Source of the DNA: Pyrus communis
Taxonomy: Eukaryota; Streptophyta; Magnoliopsida; Rosales; Rosaceae
Reading direction: 5' to 3'
Length of the DNA: 64,000 nt
Assembly: GCF_963583255.1 (NCBI RefSeq)
Contig: NC_084808.1
Coordinates: 10,935,501-10,999,500, forward strand
How positions within the stretch are numbered: position 1 is the stretch's first letter; every line of letters begins with the position of its first letter. The notes under the pieces are model-generated. The model saw only the letters and a list, made by a program, of their open reading frames with translations, was not told where the DNA came from and did no database searches. This document shows positions 1 to 11,628 of this stretch, one piece after another. Made by a program: the position numbers and the translations under genes.

Positions 1-1235
1 TTAACAATTTTCTAGAGTTATGCCCTTCTACAAAGTTGTAAAGGACGTCCTGATCTTAAAATAAGCAGTTTGGGGCTAGATTTGGTGTTGGTTTGGTACA
101 GAAACGTGAAGGATTTCTGATAGGGTAGATTGTCTAGTTAGATTAAGATTTCAATTTTAAGTTATCCTTTTGGTATTTTGTTTCATTGTTTTCTAGAAGA
201 CTTTATGTAGGTAGGATTACAAATAAGGTGTTGTTTGTAAGCACCAGCCAGTCCTTAGGGTTTCTCTACACATCAATTTGGAGAACTTGGCTTGGCTTAC
301 GTGACTTGTATTCTTCTTTCAAGGGTGTTTTCTATCTTTTCCTTTCAATTATGGTTATGTGTAACTACTCACTTTTACTAGGGCGAGGCCACGAGCCATA
401 GCATGGATATGTAGTTTCTTTTCGATTTACTTATGGAATTATTGATGCTTGCTTTGAATTATTAATCACTGCCATTTAAGTTTCAACTATCTATATATCT
501 TAATGTTTGATCACCATTAGGATATTTAAACAAGTAATTTGATACAATTTATGTTGGAATGTCGCCTTGAAATTGAGAAGGACTTCTTGTGATTGATAAT
601 TGTATAGGTGAACATCACGTTTTTAAGCATTGCATGGTTTTTGAAAAGGTTTTCACAATGCTTAATGAGTCTTGCATGTGTATTTCATATGAACATCACA
701 GATGGATTACATGTTAGATACACATTCTTGTTTGAACATCACAAGGAGAATATGTATTAGGATAACCTAACCTTCAATGCATATACGTGGTAATTCATAA
801 GTAATTGGTAGAATTGTACAGGATTGTTAATGACAATGGCTAAACTATAGTCCTTTCCATAAGTGATTTTCTTAAAAAATATTTTAATTTCCTTTTTGCC
901 GAGTTGTTGTTTTCTTAAATTTAAATTGTTTTGCTTATGATTTTCATCTTTTTAATTATTTCACAATCTCGATCTTTTCTTAAAGATCTGTTTCAAATAA
1001 TTAATAAGGATTAGTTTAATAAAATTATTCATATCAATCTCTGTAGAAACCGACCTTACTTGAGCCGTTTATACTACAATTATCTTGTTCTCTTACAACT
1101 ATTTTTACTTGTTTTTATTCCTATTTTTGCAAGTGATAAGAATCCTATAACAAGTTGACGACTAAAATAAAAAAAAATGAAAGATATAAAAAAACTTGCT
1201 AATAAAAAATTTCAAAGATGCCAACCGGAATTTAT

Positions 1236-1237
<2 letters not shown>
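1..1237. other. AT-rich non-coding DNA, possible old LTR remnant
   Basis: No open reading frame here looks like protein. The stretch is AT-rich and contains the phrase GAACATCAC three times (near 609, 690 and 734), which suggests a decayed repeat. It could be the end of an LTR element that lies mostly outside the window, but I cannot find a partner copy, a primer-binding site or a polypurine tract. Confidence 0.4.

Positions 1238-1304
<67 letters not shown>
1238..1304. repeat. (GA)n microsatellite
   Basis: An uninterrupted run of about 33 GA units. Long reading frames across it encode only Ser-Leu or Arg-Glu repeats and are not genes. Such runs are length-variable and often used as markers. 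Confidence 0.97.
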
Positions 1305-1306
<2 letters not shown>

Positions 1307-1317
1307 CACAATCCACA

Positions 1318-1460
1318 TTGGAAAAGGGCAAGTTTAGACAAGAGTAGTTGAGGTGAGGACTGAGGAGCATCCATTTCCACATTCCACAGCCACATGGGAA
1401 AAGGGCAAGTTTAGACAAGAGTAGTTGAGTTGAGGACTGAGGAGCATCCATTTCGGCGTT
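1318..1460. repeat. Two-copy tandem duplication, 77-bp period
   Basis: A segment starting GAAAAGGGCAAGTTTAGACA at 1321 recurs at 1398. The two copies run for about 60 bp with only a base or two different (GAGGTGAGG versus GAGTTGAGG). The near identity points to a recent local duplication beside the GA microsatellite. Confidence 0.9.
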
Positions 1461-1657
1461 TGGATGTACGGCAATATCCTATGAAGATCAAACTGAGATG
1501 GGAATGGTAGTGGACATGTTTGTGTTTTGTCGGAAGACTTCACTACAGTCCGATGACTCATTGCTCTCCTATTCTGCGCCTCCACGTGGATAATGACCAT
1601 CACTGTTCTTCGCTCATCACTTCTCGTACCTACAAATCTATTTTACTATATTCCATA

Positions 1658-1662
<5 letters not shown>

Positions 1663-1712
<50 letters not shown>
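1663..1712. repeat. (CT)n microsatellite
   Basis: About 25 CT units, about 360 bp downstream of the GA run and in the complementary sense. No coding value. Confidence 0.97.
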
Positions 1713-1715
<3 letters not shown>

Positions 1716-2867
1716 CGTACATTCATTTTTGTGGATATGGCCATCTTTGTGTACGGTAATTATATATATATGGTTGAAATCAAACTCATAAGCTCCAAAA
1801 GGATATAACACCTTATCTGTTTTAGAGGCTTTGATGTTGAAATCTAAACCCAGCATTTTATTTTGTTTCATGCCCCTTATTAGTGCTGCTTGGCTGCCAT
1901 GAGTTTACAGAAAGTGGGATCACTTCAACCCCACTTTTCAAATATTCCCACTTTCTGCGTGTTTTATGAGCTCTGGTCCATTGATCCATAGGACTGTGAT
2001 TGGTCTCAAACAAATTGCAGTAGAAGGTTTCGAATCCATCGTCGTTTATAATTACGAAAAATATATCATTTTAGATATACAAAAATTTCGAAGTTCGTAA
2101 CTTTGTCCCGAGACTGAGAGCATCTCTAATGCACCGGATGTTTGGGACTCAAACCTTATATCTAAGTTTAAATATGAATCTAAGCCTCTCAATCAATGAA
2201 GACTTAAAACTCATATATAGGTCTCCCCAAGTGAGACTTGAATTTGAGTTTCAATATAAGATTTTTGTCCAAGGTGGAGTTCATGCCAACATAGAAAAAA
2301 ATTATTAGGCTAAGAAAAGTAAGATTTGAGTTTTGAGTCCAATTATCTTCAAGGCACATACCCAATTTGCTAAAACTAAAAGTTTGGGTTTTGATTCCAA
2401 TGTTTCCAACTTCATCAATGCAAAGACTCAAATCTTAAAACGCAAAAAAATATAATAATAAGTCCTTGTATTAGATGAGAAAACCGATAAACTCAAACCC
2501 ACCACTTTTTGCGACTCAATTATTAAAATACAAGGGCTAACTACATTTCACACCCTTGAAGTTTGAGGTAATTTTTAAATGGGCAATTGTCTCAGCTTAT
2601 TACACCATAAGGTAATACAATTGTATCATTTTTATGTCTTTGGTCGGAATGATTGGTTTGATCACTGATTAATTGATGACATGGTGAGTGTATGATCTTT
2701 ATATGGGTTAATATGTAAGCAAAATTTGCATTACATTGACGAAAAAACTCATCAATATAAATGGAGGATTAGATATTCAAAGAGACAAAATGTTTAAATT
2801 GATACAATTTTAAAACTTTAGGTGCAATGTGAAAAAAATAGAACCTCGTGGCCTATTTTCAAAAGGG
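1713..2867. other. Non-coding DNA with a small hairpin
   Basis: I find no gene. At 1908-1958 the sequence CAGAAAGTGGGA is followed about 26 bp later by its complement TCCCACTTTCTG, giving a 12-bp stem. At about 2118 the phrase GAGCATCTCTAATG resembles the end of a common plant MITE family, but I could not find a matching opposite end. Confidence 0.5.
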
Positions 2868-4085
2868 TTTTGATCACAAATGATCCCTGAAATTAAAAAT
2901 CAATCAATGTAGTCCCTGAAAATAAGTGTTGGAAATCAATGTAATCCTTCCATTACAATTCTGTTAAAATTCTATTAAGTGCTAATGTGGCACATAAATG
3001 GGCCCCACAAGATTTACGGGTTTTTATCACAATGGTCCTTGAAATTGACCCCCAACATCCAAATGATCCCTAAAATTGACCCACACGATCTATATGGTCG
3101 TTGAAATTGAAAATCAATCAATGTAGTTCTTGAAAATAGGTGTGCAAATTAATATGATCATTCCGCCACAATTCTATAAAAAAATTTGTTATGTGCTAAT
3201 GTGGGTTTAATAATTAATTAAAAAAGTTGTCTAAATACGTTTTTGCACGATGGAATTTTTTTTTTCTTATAGTAGGGCCTACTCCGAAGAGAGCTCCCTT
3301 CCATAAATTCTCAAAGGCACAACGCTTAACCAAGGCCTAAGAGGGGGTGTAGAAATAGTTTTGAACCAACAATGGACACACCTCAGTTATAACCTCATTA
3401 TCTCAAGGCAGACCTTGTCGTTCTTTGCATCACTATACCACCAGCGAAGTGCCGAACAAGCTCTCCAAGATTAAGGCTGTGAGAATGATCACCTAAATAT
3501 TAACGGTGATGTCCTAGAAGTCGTTGCCAATGGGTAAAGCCATCACCAAAGATGATCTCGATCTAGGTTCAATTTGGTGAAAGGTGTCAAATTGTGTAAA
3601 GATAGGTGTATTGGGATTCTTTATTTTTTTGTTTAGAGAATAGAGAGTGAAGGAGGTATAGAAATGTGAATTGGGATCAGGGGTGATTGTAGGACTGGAT
3701 TTTTAGGTTGACAATTTTTTTATTAACTATTAAATTATTAAGCCTATTTATAATTTTTTTTAATTTAATTAGACTCGTTTGACCCATTTATGTGTCACAT
3801 CAACACATAACGTAATTTTTGCCAGAATTGTGACAGAAGGACTACATTGATTTGAGACACTTACGTGAGAGACTACATTGATTAATTTTTAATTTTAGAG
3901 ACCATTTTGATGTTGCAGGTCAATTTCAGCGACCATTTGATGTCATGGGTCAATTGCAAGGATCATTTGTGAGAAAAAAATAACTTATGGGGCCCATTTA
4001 TGTGCCACATCAGCATTTAACAGATTTTTTAACAGAATTGTGACGGAATGACCATATTGATTTGCGACAGCTATTTTCCCCATAG
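2868..4085. mobile_element. Non-autonomous TIR element, copy A
   Basis: The left end reads TTTTGATCACAAATGATCCC and the right part carries its complement (near 3962-3985, GATCATTTGTGAGAAAAAAA). Each end is made of tandem subunits built around the phrases 'CCCTGAAATTGA', 'CAATCAATGTAGT' and 'ATGTGGCACATAAATGGG'. The roughly 500-bp centre (about 3230-3730) has no ORF. The reverse complement of the whole structure recurs at 15174-16454. There is no transposase, so it is non-autonomous. The superfamily is uncertain; long compound ends would suit a Mutator-like element, but I see no clear 9-bp target duplication. Confidence 0.75.
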
Positions 4086-4245
4086 ATATCGATGTGTGAA
4101 TTTTCACCATTGCTTGTCCATTCCTTGTTGCTTTCATAATTGCTTGCTTGCGTGGGTTCATGTGTGCGTGTATGAGGTAAGTAATCCTAGTTGAGCATCA
4201 GTATTGTCTTTCTTTATGTTGCATGTGTGCATGTATAGGCATGTT

Positions 4246-4628
4246 AGATCATCTCCAAAGGAGATATCAAAAATGCCACATGGACATATAACAATAACAA
4301 ATCACATACCATTTTCTCCAATCTAGATGTCAAAGCTGATATGGACAAAGAGATGTCAAATTTGAAGCTGCCTTCAAATATGATTTTTGCTATTTCCAAA
4401 GGCATTCCACTTACCTTACCTTAAATGCTAGCACAATTAAGTATTATTTTATTATTTGTAAACCAACCCAACTTTTATTATTTTTGTTCAAAGAAAAAGA
4501 TAAATGAAACGACAAATTTTGGCATATAAGGTGGAAGGAAAATATTGACAGTATGTAAAATTGCCAAGTCAGCCATCAAATTGAAATTTGAAGTTTTAAA
4601 TTTGACGTCTCATTTAGAGATGCTTTTA
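4246..4628. mobile_element. Possible MITE-like element
   Basis: The left end (AGATCATCTCCAAAGGAGATATCA) is an imperfect inverse of the right end near 4603-4628 (TTTGACGTCTCATTTAGAGATG). The length is about 380 bp with no coding content. The ends belong to the widespread plant 'GAGCATCTCCAATG' repeat style. Decayed and unproven. Confidence 0.4.
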
Positions 4629-4676
4629 ACATGTTGAGGCTTTACCTCATATAGGCTTAGTGGCTTGTGATATTTC

Positions 4677-5126
4677 ATGCTTCTGCTTGCTGATCTATTC
4701 CTTCATAATGCACATCTTGTGCTTTCTTCACAGGTAAATGTTGATGGTCCAGATGTGGTGATTCCTTTATCCATGCATGCAAAGAGTGTTAAGGCGGATG
4801 TCTTTCCTACCCATGATGGCATTATAGTGGCTTCTTTAGGTCTTCAACCCCCTAATGGTGTTCATCTCGAGCCTATAGCTTTCACCAAGGAAATGAGAGC
4901 TGGTGGTGGAGTTTTCCCTAATGATCCTCATGCTTTGACTGTTGTGTATCCTCCTATGACTGTTTTCTCAAAAGAGCAGGCTTTGCATAAGGAGTGGATG
5001 CCATGGCATGAGGCTTTTGGTGCTCTCAAGGATAAGTTCAAGAATGATGCAAAGGTGCCAAACTCGATCAAAGAATTGCTTCCTCAAGGAAAACTTTCAT
5101 CTCTCGTATTGACTTCAGGGGTATGA
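4677..5126 (+). CDS. Unrecognised ORF (149 aa), upstream part of a broken pair
   Basis: I do not recognise this protein. The composition is protein-like: balanced, with short proline-bearing segments such as VYPPMT and LQPPNG. The section from residue 19 starts right after a splice-acceptor-like TTCTTCACAG at about 4725-4734, so the first residues may be intronic. It ends at a TGA at 5124-5126, and the next ORF (5154-5645) is in the same frame with no further stop between. The two may be one gene broken by a nonsense change, or neighbouring exons. It lies in a transposon-rich area and may be a captured or element-borne ORF. Confidence 0.4.
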   Translation: MLLLADLFLHNAHLVLSSQVNVDGPDVVIPLSMHAKSVKADVFPTHDGIIVASLGLQPPNGVHLEPIAFTKEMRAGGGVFPNDPHALTVVYPPMTVFSKEQALHKEWMPWHEAFGALKDKFKNDAKVPNSIKELLPQGKLSSLVLTSGV

Positions 5127-5153
5127 AGGTATGCTCAGGGTTGCCTGATATCC

Positions 5154-5645
5154 TTGGCATATTCTTCGAGAAGGTGGAGGGACACCAATGGTAACTTGAG
5201 GAACTTGTCGCCCTATATGTGCGGCATGGAGCTTAAGCAGCGAAGGGTCCTATTGTTAGACATAGAGCGTGTGCCCTGCTTTGAGTTTACAGGACATAAG
5301 ATTTTATGCTGGCGTGACATGATTAGTGATTTTGCGACCCTATGCATGCCTATATACTTATTGGTCGAGAGATTGGAGAAGCTTTACAACATGATGTTTG
5401 GCCTTTGCCTCGAGAAGGATAAAGGCATCTTGGGGCAATTTACCATAGTAAGGGAGATAGAGCATGCCTTCGAGCTCAAGCATAAGCAGTTAGAGCATGA
5501 GAAGTCCAAGTTGAAGAAGATGTGCCATGGAAGTTCAAAGGAGATGGAAACTACCTTCAGCTCACGACGAATCAAATGCAGGTTGATGGTTCCAACGTTC
5601 TTTTGGAAATGTTACGCACTGCAGTTGGTCTTTTGCTTTTCCTAA
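5154..5645 (+). CDS. Unrecognised ORF (163 aa) with a charged helix
   Basis: Function unknown. It is in frame with the ORF ending at 5126. The middle section (roughly residues 95-125) is rich in Glu, Lys and Leu (EIEHAFELKHKQLEHEKSK) and could form a short coiled coil. Cysteines and aromatic residues elsewhere are scattered without a metal-binding pattern. An alternative frame also shows protein-like stretches, so one or more frameshifts are likely. I treat it as a decayed transposon-associated gene. Confidence 0.3.
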   Translation: MAYSSRRWRDTNGNLRNLSPYMCGMELKQRRVLLLDIERVPCFEFTGHKILCWRDMISDFATLCMPIYLLVERLEKLYNMMFGLCLEKDKGILGQFTIVREIEHAFELKHKQLEHEKSKLKKMCHGSSKEMETTFSSRRIKCRLMVPTFFWKCYALQLVFCFS

Positions 5646-6070
5646 GCAATGAATGTCAATTGGTTGTTTGCTATGCTTGACCTTCACTTTCCTTTTCTTG
5701 GTAGAGCATGATCTTTACTGCATCTTTCTTTCTGAAGGGTCCCCTTAGACAATAGGCATGGGGCTTTCTGCGTTTGTCTCACTTTTATTTCTACGTTTAC
5801 TTCAGCTTTGAATTCTGATGTTGAACTTGGCATGATGCTTGGCATATTTGGTTATATAATGACATTGGTATTTACTTTAAATTTGTAGGGATTTGTTAAG
5901 TGAAACACTGTTAGGCTTTGAGATACAGGCATGAGCATTTGCTTGTTTCATAGACAAGGATGGTTGGTTGTGGCACTTTGCATTTTGCTAGTAAGCTTCC
6001 TTGGGGAAGGTGGGAATGTTTAGGCTAGTTTCCCAAGGGAAACAGAGCATGCTAAGAAGGCTTGACTTTC

Positions 6071-6395
6071 TTGGCACTGATTGGCTTGATTGCTTTAAAA
6101 GATATCCTTGCGTGGCTTGATTTTGCATTGCTAGGCTTGGGATTAATTTGAATTGTTAGGCTTGGCATTGATTGGCTTTATTGCTTTAAAAGATATCCTT
6201 GCTTGGCTTGATTTTGCATTGCTAGGCTTGGGATTAATTTGAATTGTTAGGCTTGCCATTGAATTTGCATTGTTAGGCTTGCCATTGATTTTGCATTTTT
6301 AGGCTTGGCACTGATTTTTCATTATTAGACTTGGCATTGATTTGCATTGTTCGACTTGGCATTGATTTCGCATCATTAGGCTTGGCATGTAAAAT
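6071..6395. repeat. Degenerate tandem array, 91-bp then about 30-bp units
   Basis: A unit beginning TTGGCACTGATTGGCTTGAT at 6071 repeats at 6162 with few changes. It then breaks down into shorter units of about 30 bp built on AGGCTTGGCATTGATTTTGCAT, continuing to about 6395. The shorter unit is contained in the longer one, so the array probably grew by slippage at more than one scale. Confidence 0.85.
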
Positions 6396-6840
6396 AAGAT
6401 ATTCTTCTTTTGTTTTGCTTGGCATGTTGCTTTTTTTTTGCGTGGGTTCTAGCTTCTTTTGGATGCCTGACGAAATATTAGTTCCATACAGGGAATTATA
6501 CTTGGGCTAGTGCTGCCTAGAAACTAATATTTCAATGGCTGGAAAAATGAGTTGTTCTACTTGGAACACTTCAGGATGTGCAATGGGGATTTCCTTCATG
6601 AGGATTGGATAGATGATGGTGATGGCAAACAATTCGGATGGGTATGTAATGGTTGGAAGGGAAAAATATGAGGAGCTTTGGTTAGAGGATAATGTAATTT
6701 GGAATCACCAAGGCAAAAGAGGTAAGTATAGATCTGGAGTAAAGTGTTTGATGGTAGGCTTGGTGGTTTGTGGAAAGTAGCAATACGAGCACTAATTATG
6801 ATGCAAGGAATAATGGCATTTCTTGGGTACTTCCAAGGTG

Positions 6841-7100
6841 AGACTACTGGTGGAAAACGTGATGTAGACCTTATCCGAGGCTAAGGTTGGTGGTGGAAAA
6901 GTCAGTCTAGGCCTTTTTCCGAGGCTAAGGCTTTTGGTGGAAAAGGCGATCTAGACCCTTTTTGAGGCTGAGGCTGCTGGTGGAAAAGCCGATCCAAATC
7001 TTTACCAAGGCTGAGGCTTCTGGTAAAAATGGCGATTCAGACCCTTTCTGGGACTGAGACTGTTGGTGGAAAAGGCGATCTTGACCCTTTCTTAGGCAAC
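6841..7100. repeat. Tandem array, about 43-bp unit, six copies
   Basis: The anchor GGTGGAAAA (with variants) occurs at about 6849, 6892, 6936, 6979, 7022 and 7065, each followed by a GGCGATCTAGACCCTTT-like tail and a GAGGCTGAGGC-like head. The 43-bp period is not a multiple of three, so the repetitive reading frames across it are not evidence of protein. Confidence 0.88.
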
Positions 7101-7634
7101 TAATGGAAAAAATAGTGGTGTTGTAGAAGACATGTTTGTCAATGATATGGGTATGCATGTTGCGTTCCTTGGTAAGTTTTGTACACTCCTTAGTTGCAGT
7201 AGGAAATGAAGGTGCTGGTGTTTCCTCTGGTAGGCTAGAAGTTGCCTTTGGAAATTTAGGCAGTAGTCCTATGGAGGTAATTGTCTTCCATTGTGATTTT
7301 CTTCTCCTCTAGCTTCTTTTAGTTTGCATGATTAATGATTTTCCTTTGCAGGTGGTTGCCAGCAGCTCGAGTGGCAATGTCCTTCCAAGTTCAGACAAGT
7401 CATTGGCTATGTATGAGGATTTTAAATTTGTAATGATGTAAAACATTAGATATCCAGCCCCCAAGTGCATGTTATCAAGAATGGTTTAAGTCGTTGCTAG
7501 CTTGCAAGCTTGTTTGCATGACAATTTGCTTGTTGTACTTGATGTTTTCACATGAAATTTCATTGCCTTTTATAGCATTGAATTCTTGAGCATGTGAATG
7601 AAATTGAATTTGGCTTTGATGGAAGAGACTTGTA

Positions 7635-7815
7635 GTTGCTAGAGGAAGCTTCCGGCACTGGTGAATGAAGCTTAAGTTGCTAGTGGAAGCTTCTACTCGT
7701 GAATGAAGTTTAAGTTGATAGGGGAAGTTTCTTGTAGCACTAAACGAAGTTTTAGTCTCCTGGGGAAGCTTTCTGACTGCTGAATGAAGTTTTAGTTATC
7801 GAGGGAAACTTCCAG
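7635..7815. repeat. Tandem array, about 40-bp unit, five copies
   Basis: Units of the form GTTGCTAGAGGAAGCTTCC...GTGAATGAAGCTTAA start at about 7635, 7676, 7714, 7754 and 7793. Copies differ by substitutions and small indels. It is the third unrelated array within 1.8 kb. Confidence 0.85.
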
Positions 7816-9000
7816 AGCTTTTTAGGCAGCCAAAGACAAAACCACAAATTCTCTTTTTCGGGCGCTGGCATATTTTAGCTTGGTATATATCTTCATGCGG
7901 TTATGATTGTAGCATGTTTGCTTGATTAAACATGAATTCATTGTTGTGTTTGACGTGTCATATTGAAAAGCTTGCCTAAGCAACTTTCAGCATGTCATTT
8001 TTCCTTTCCTTCCGACAGTGGCCTAATTTGAATCTGGTTTTTTGCGATGGCAGAGTTAGTAATCATCTAATTTCTAGCATCATCAATAAAAGCATTGAAG
8101 TCCCAAGGTTCTATTGATGATGACACTGGCTCAATACGAACTTCTTTAAGGAGTTCAAGTTAGTAGCAGTGACATGGATGGTATGGCTACATGACAGTCG
8201 GACCGCATGACAACTTTGACAATGGCATGGTGGCTTCAGTTCGAGGTTGCCATCATTGTGGTTGTTCCTTCTTCTATTTCTGAAGACTATGTGCTTAGTT
8301 GTGATAAATTAGCACAACTTGCTTGGCTTTGATGATTGATGGTTGGTGAGCATGGCATTTTGTTTGTAGGCTAGTGCATGAGGGCATATAAAAATTAGCC
8401 CCCATGTCCCTTGCATTTCCACAATTATTATGAATTGTTTGAGGACTCATTCCGGCATAAAATGTATGCACCTTTAGTGGCAAATAGTGACGTTTCATCC
8501 ATCTAGCTCATACTCAATTTGGTTCAGCGATTTTTTAGTGCTTGCTAATAAAGAGTTGTTACGCTAAACAAGCATTAGAAACTTTTAGGCATTGAGTAAT
8601 GTACATAGAATCATGTTTTAATGAAACTATGAGTTTATGGAAATCATGCTACTGTTCACATTAGGCTTTCCATGTTGGCCATAAATATGTGCAAGCATGT
8701 AAATGACAAATTAATGGAGTACGCATGAGCAAATCAAACAAAAAAATTAGCTTTGCCCAGTACAATATTGTTTATGCATGTTATCGTTGATTTCTCGAAT
8801 TAGGATAATGGGCTGATTTCCTAAGGTATGCATTGAGCAGTAGGTAGAGTCAATTGAAGTAACTAGTGTTTTTCGGGAGGATAACCAATATGCATGTGCA
8901 ATGTTCCGTAACAAGTTAACAAAATATAGGCAAACATAAATGTGGATGCAAATTTCTTCCTTCTTGTTCTTGGACAAAAATGCACCTGCAAAAACAATTA

Positions 9001-9545
9001 ACACCTTAGGTCACGGCCAAGAGCCTCATGCGCCCACGATGAATTTTGAGGGGAGGGGGCTTTAGCCAAAAAACCTCCGATGCCAAAGCTAGAATTTTGA
9101 GCGAAAAGTGTTTACAAAATTTAGAGAATTTTGCAAGAAGCTTGGAATTGGGTTTTGCAGAAAATGAGGTGGTATTTATAGGGGTGTAACCGCCCCATTG
9201 GGAGAGATAGGAACCAGCCACTTTAGTGGTTTTTTGGGTGTTAACCACCATCAATTAGCTAATTAATGAATTAATTGAGTAATAAATCAATTAATTAGCT
9301 AATCAATATAATTTGAAAGAAATAATTTGGGAGTTACCTTGTGGGGAAGATTTGATGAGGATGGATGAAATAGGTTTTGAATAAATACCTCTTTTGATCA
9401 CTTTTGACCTTGATTGAGTAATGATTGTCCGCTGCTCATGCGTAGGAGTTCCGATGTGCCTCAAGGGTAATCTTGTCTTTTTAACCCAAAAATCCACATG
9501 TCGCCTCCATATTTTTCTTGATTACCTTTGGCTCCACGATAAACA
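9001..9545 (-). repeat. LTR-like segment with a minus-strand TATA box
   Basis: Bases about 9290-9545 match 13985-14235 in the same orientation (for example GTTACCTTGTGG, GATGAGGATGGATGAAA and a CCACATGTCGCC/CCACGTGTCGCC block). Read on the minus strand, the shared part comes first, followed by a TATA box (complement of TATTTATAGG, 9173-9182) and a C/T-rich leader. This is the layout of an LTR promoter (U3 then R). No primer-binding site was found, so assignment as an LTR is inference. Confidence 0.5.
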
Positions 9546-10159
9546 TAACAACTTAAGATAGCATGGCAAGGCAGTTAATCAATCTTAGACGTTATAAGAG
9601 AAAATCTTGTCTTGCCCATCCAACTTGGATGGTGGAAAGTAGTAGGCAGAGGCTCTTGTAGCACTGGTCTGGACTTTAACGACGTGCGAAACATTAAGCA
9701 TGGGCAATGGCATGGGTGGTGTCGATATCTCAAAAAGAGAGTGAACTAAGCATGATGAATCCCTTTTTTTTTTTTCTTTTTTTTCTTTTTTTTTTTACAG
9801 GTGTGGAGCCCCCAAGTTGCTGGATATACAACCAAATCAGGGAACTTGCTTTAAGTGCCATAAGTTCTGAAGCCACTAAAAGGACTTGTCATGAAATTCA
9901 TTTTGCTTAAGGGTTTCAATTCTCTTTTGCACCTTCTGCATCAAAAGTCCATGAAGGCAGGGAGCCCCCAAGTTGCTGGATTTCGCAATTTTTCATTGGC
10001 AATGTTCTTTCAACCACTATAATAACCCATATTTGTCTTTCCTAAGCCCATGTAGGCTCTCATGTAAAACTTTGTTCGCTTGATAATGAGCTTCTAAAAG
10101 AAGCAAATAAAAATAAAATCAAATCAAATCAAAAAAGACAAACTCCACTTGGTGAATAG
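9546..10159. other. Non-coding DNA with a duplicated 20-bp phrase
   Basis: No gene. GAGCCCCCAAGTTGCTGGAT occurs at 9808 and again about 154 bp later at 9962. A T-rich run lies at 9761-9797. It probably belongs to the decayed minus-strand gypsy element whose gag lies next to it. Confidence 0.5.
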
Positions 10160-11592
10160 CAGCTTTACTTTAGTAGAAATGAGGCACCTTGGATGAGTGT
10201 TTTACTTGTTGCTCTTCCAACAACAGTTTCTCATACTTGGTGGCCACAATTACCAACTCCTACAACTCATTGAACTGTACGCCATAAAACTTTTTCCTTA
10301 AGGGCAATCTTAATGCCTTCTGAGTGATGGATATGAGCAGTGCGTGATTTATAAGGAACTGGCACCTCATCCTCGTCTTCCTGAACCCCATCATGAAGTC
10401 TTCTGTAAACTCATGCTTGTATTGCTTCACCTCTATAGGGTCATTGATAGACATCTCAAGCTCGACCCTGTAAAACTACTCATGGAAGGCCATCTTCATT
10501 TGCCCCCAATTAGCAATAGAATTAGGGGGCAACAAAGAATACCACTAAGATGTTAAGCCAGCCAGGGAGTTCCCAAACAATCTTAACTTGTAGTTGGGAT
10601 TGTCTTCAAATGCTACACGGTGATTAGATAACTTGAAAATGTGATCTTTGGAAGACACATTGCCATATTCTCCACTGAATGTTGGAAATGCGGGCATCTT
10701 GAAGTTGATTGGAAAAGGGTTATGCTCGTCAACGTACTTAGGATAAGGCTTCTGATAAGTGATCCTAAACAGTGGGTGAGCTTACGGCTGAGTATTCCGG
10801 GCCACCATCCTTCTCAACTCGGCTAACTCATCCCTAAGCTGTTGGTGAGCTGTATTATCAGGAAGCATATGAGGAGGTTCCCATTTTGGGCTACAATCAT
10901 TGCCACAGAAAGTCTCTTTTCTTGGCTTTGGCTTCCTCCACTTGGTATCCCCTTCATTACTGGCCAATAGTAAGGGCCTATAAGGAAGAGGCTTGTCTGC
11001 CTTTGTAGGCCCGCCTTTTCCACTAGATTCCCCGATTAACTGGGGCATCCCATATTTCGTTCTTTCTTGCCCACTCTGCCCCCTACTATTAAGTGGAAAT
11101 AGTGAGAGGTCGGGCAACTCCGTTTCTAGGATTTCCTCCAACACTGGCCTACTGGTGCCAGATTCATCGTTGTTTATATTTTTACCATTCTTCTCCTTAA
11201 GCAAAGGAAATAATGGAATACCTGGTTCTTTTTCTTGGCTGCTTTCCTCGTTACTCCCCCAGCATAACCATTTTTTGGAGTAGAATACTCCAGATCTAGT
11301 CTTTTCTGCAAACTCCCTGTTAAAGAATAGAGTCTGTTGATTTCTCCCCTAGTTTCTAAGGAAATCTTCTCCATACTCCTCAATACTTGCACCATGGTGG
11401 CTTGTAAGTCTTCATTGGTTACCATTCCCCCTGACTTCTCAGATAAGGTCAGGCTTCTCAAAACAGCTGATCCTTGTAAGGAGGGAACGTTCCCTGGGCG
11501 GTCTGCCATGTTTGATTTTGGTAGAGACTGGTGTAGCTTGTACTCTATGTTCCACATGAAAGTTTTTTCCTTCCTTCTTCTACTTGCCATAC
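10160..11592 (-). pseudogene. Decayed Ty3/gypsy gag, minus strand
   Basis: Gag would form the retrotransposon particle. The minus strand starts with a plausible Gag N-terminus (ATG at 11590, MASRRRKEKT) directly after a primer-binding-site-like sequence. It then passes through frames carrying retrotransposon-gag phrases: a WYSLLPPNSI segment, then FRKTRMRCQF and LRLPLRKKFYG around 10280-10560. The frame shifts several times (ORFs ending at 11174, 10782 and 10260) and has in-frame stops, so it is dead. No protease, reverse transcriptase or integrase follows, so the element is truncated after gag. The WY-LPPNS phrase is shared with the intact Tat gag at 47.2 kb, suggesting a related lineage. 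Confidence 0.7.
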
Positions 11593-11602
11593 AAGCCTAA
11601 TG

Positions 11603-11622
11603 TGGTCCAATTGGGCGTGCCA
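11603..11622 (-). other. Primer-binding-site-like sequence of the minus-strand gypsy
   Basis: On the minus strand TGGCACGCCCAATTGGACC follows six bases after the LTR end. It shares TGGCACGCCC and the final GGACC with the site of the Tat element at 46291. The shared start supports a related lineage and fixes the LTR boundary. Confidence 0.65.
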
Positions 11623-11628
11623 AAACTA

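Larger units (their letters stand above)
5646..9000. other. Gene-free stretch carrying three tandem arrays
   Basis: No credible gene. The DNA is dominated by degenerate tandem arrays (listed separately) and by phrases such as AGCCCCCAAG (7449), which recurs at 9808 and 9962 as GAGCCCCCAAGTTGCTGGAT. It reads like the non-coding part of a large decayed LTR element, but no domain identifies which one. Confidence 0.5.

Noticed and set aside
1162..1871. Several 70-90-aa frames around the GA and CT runs
   Set aside because: They are Ser-Leu or Arg-Glu translations of microsatellites in all frames, not genes.
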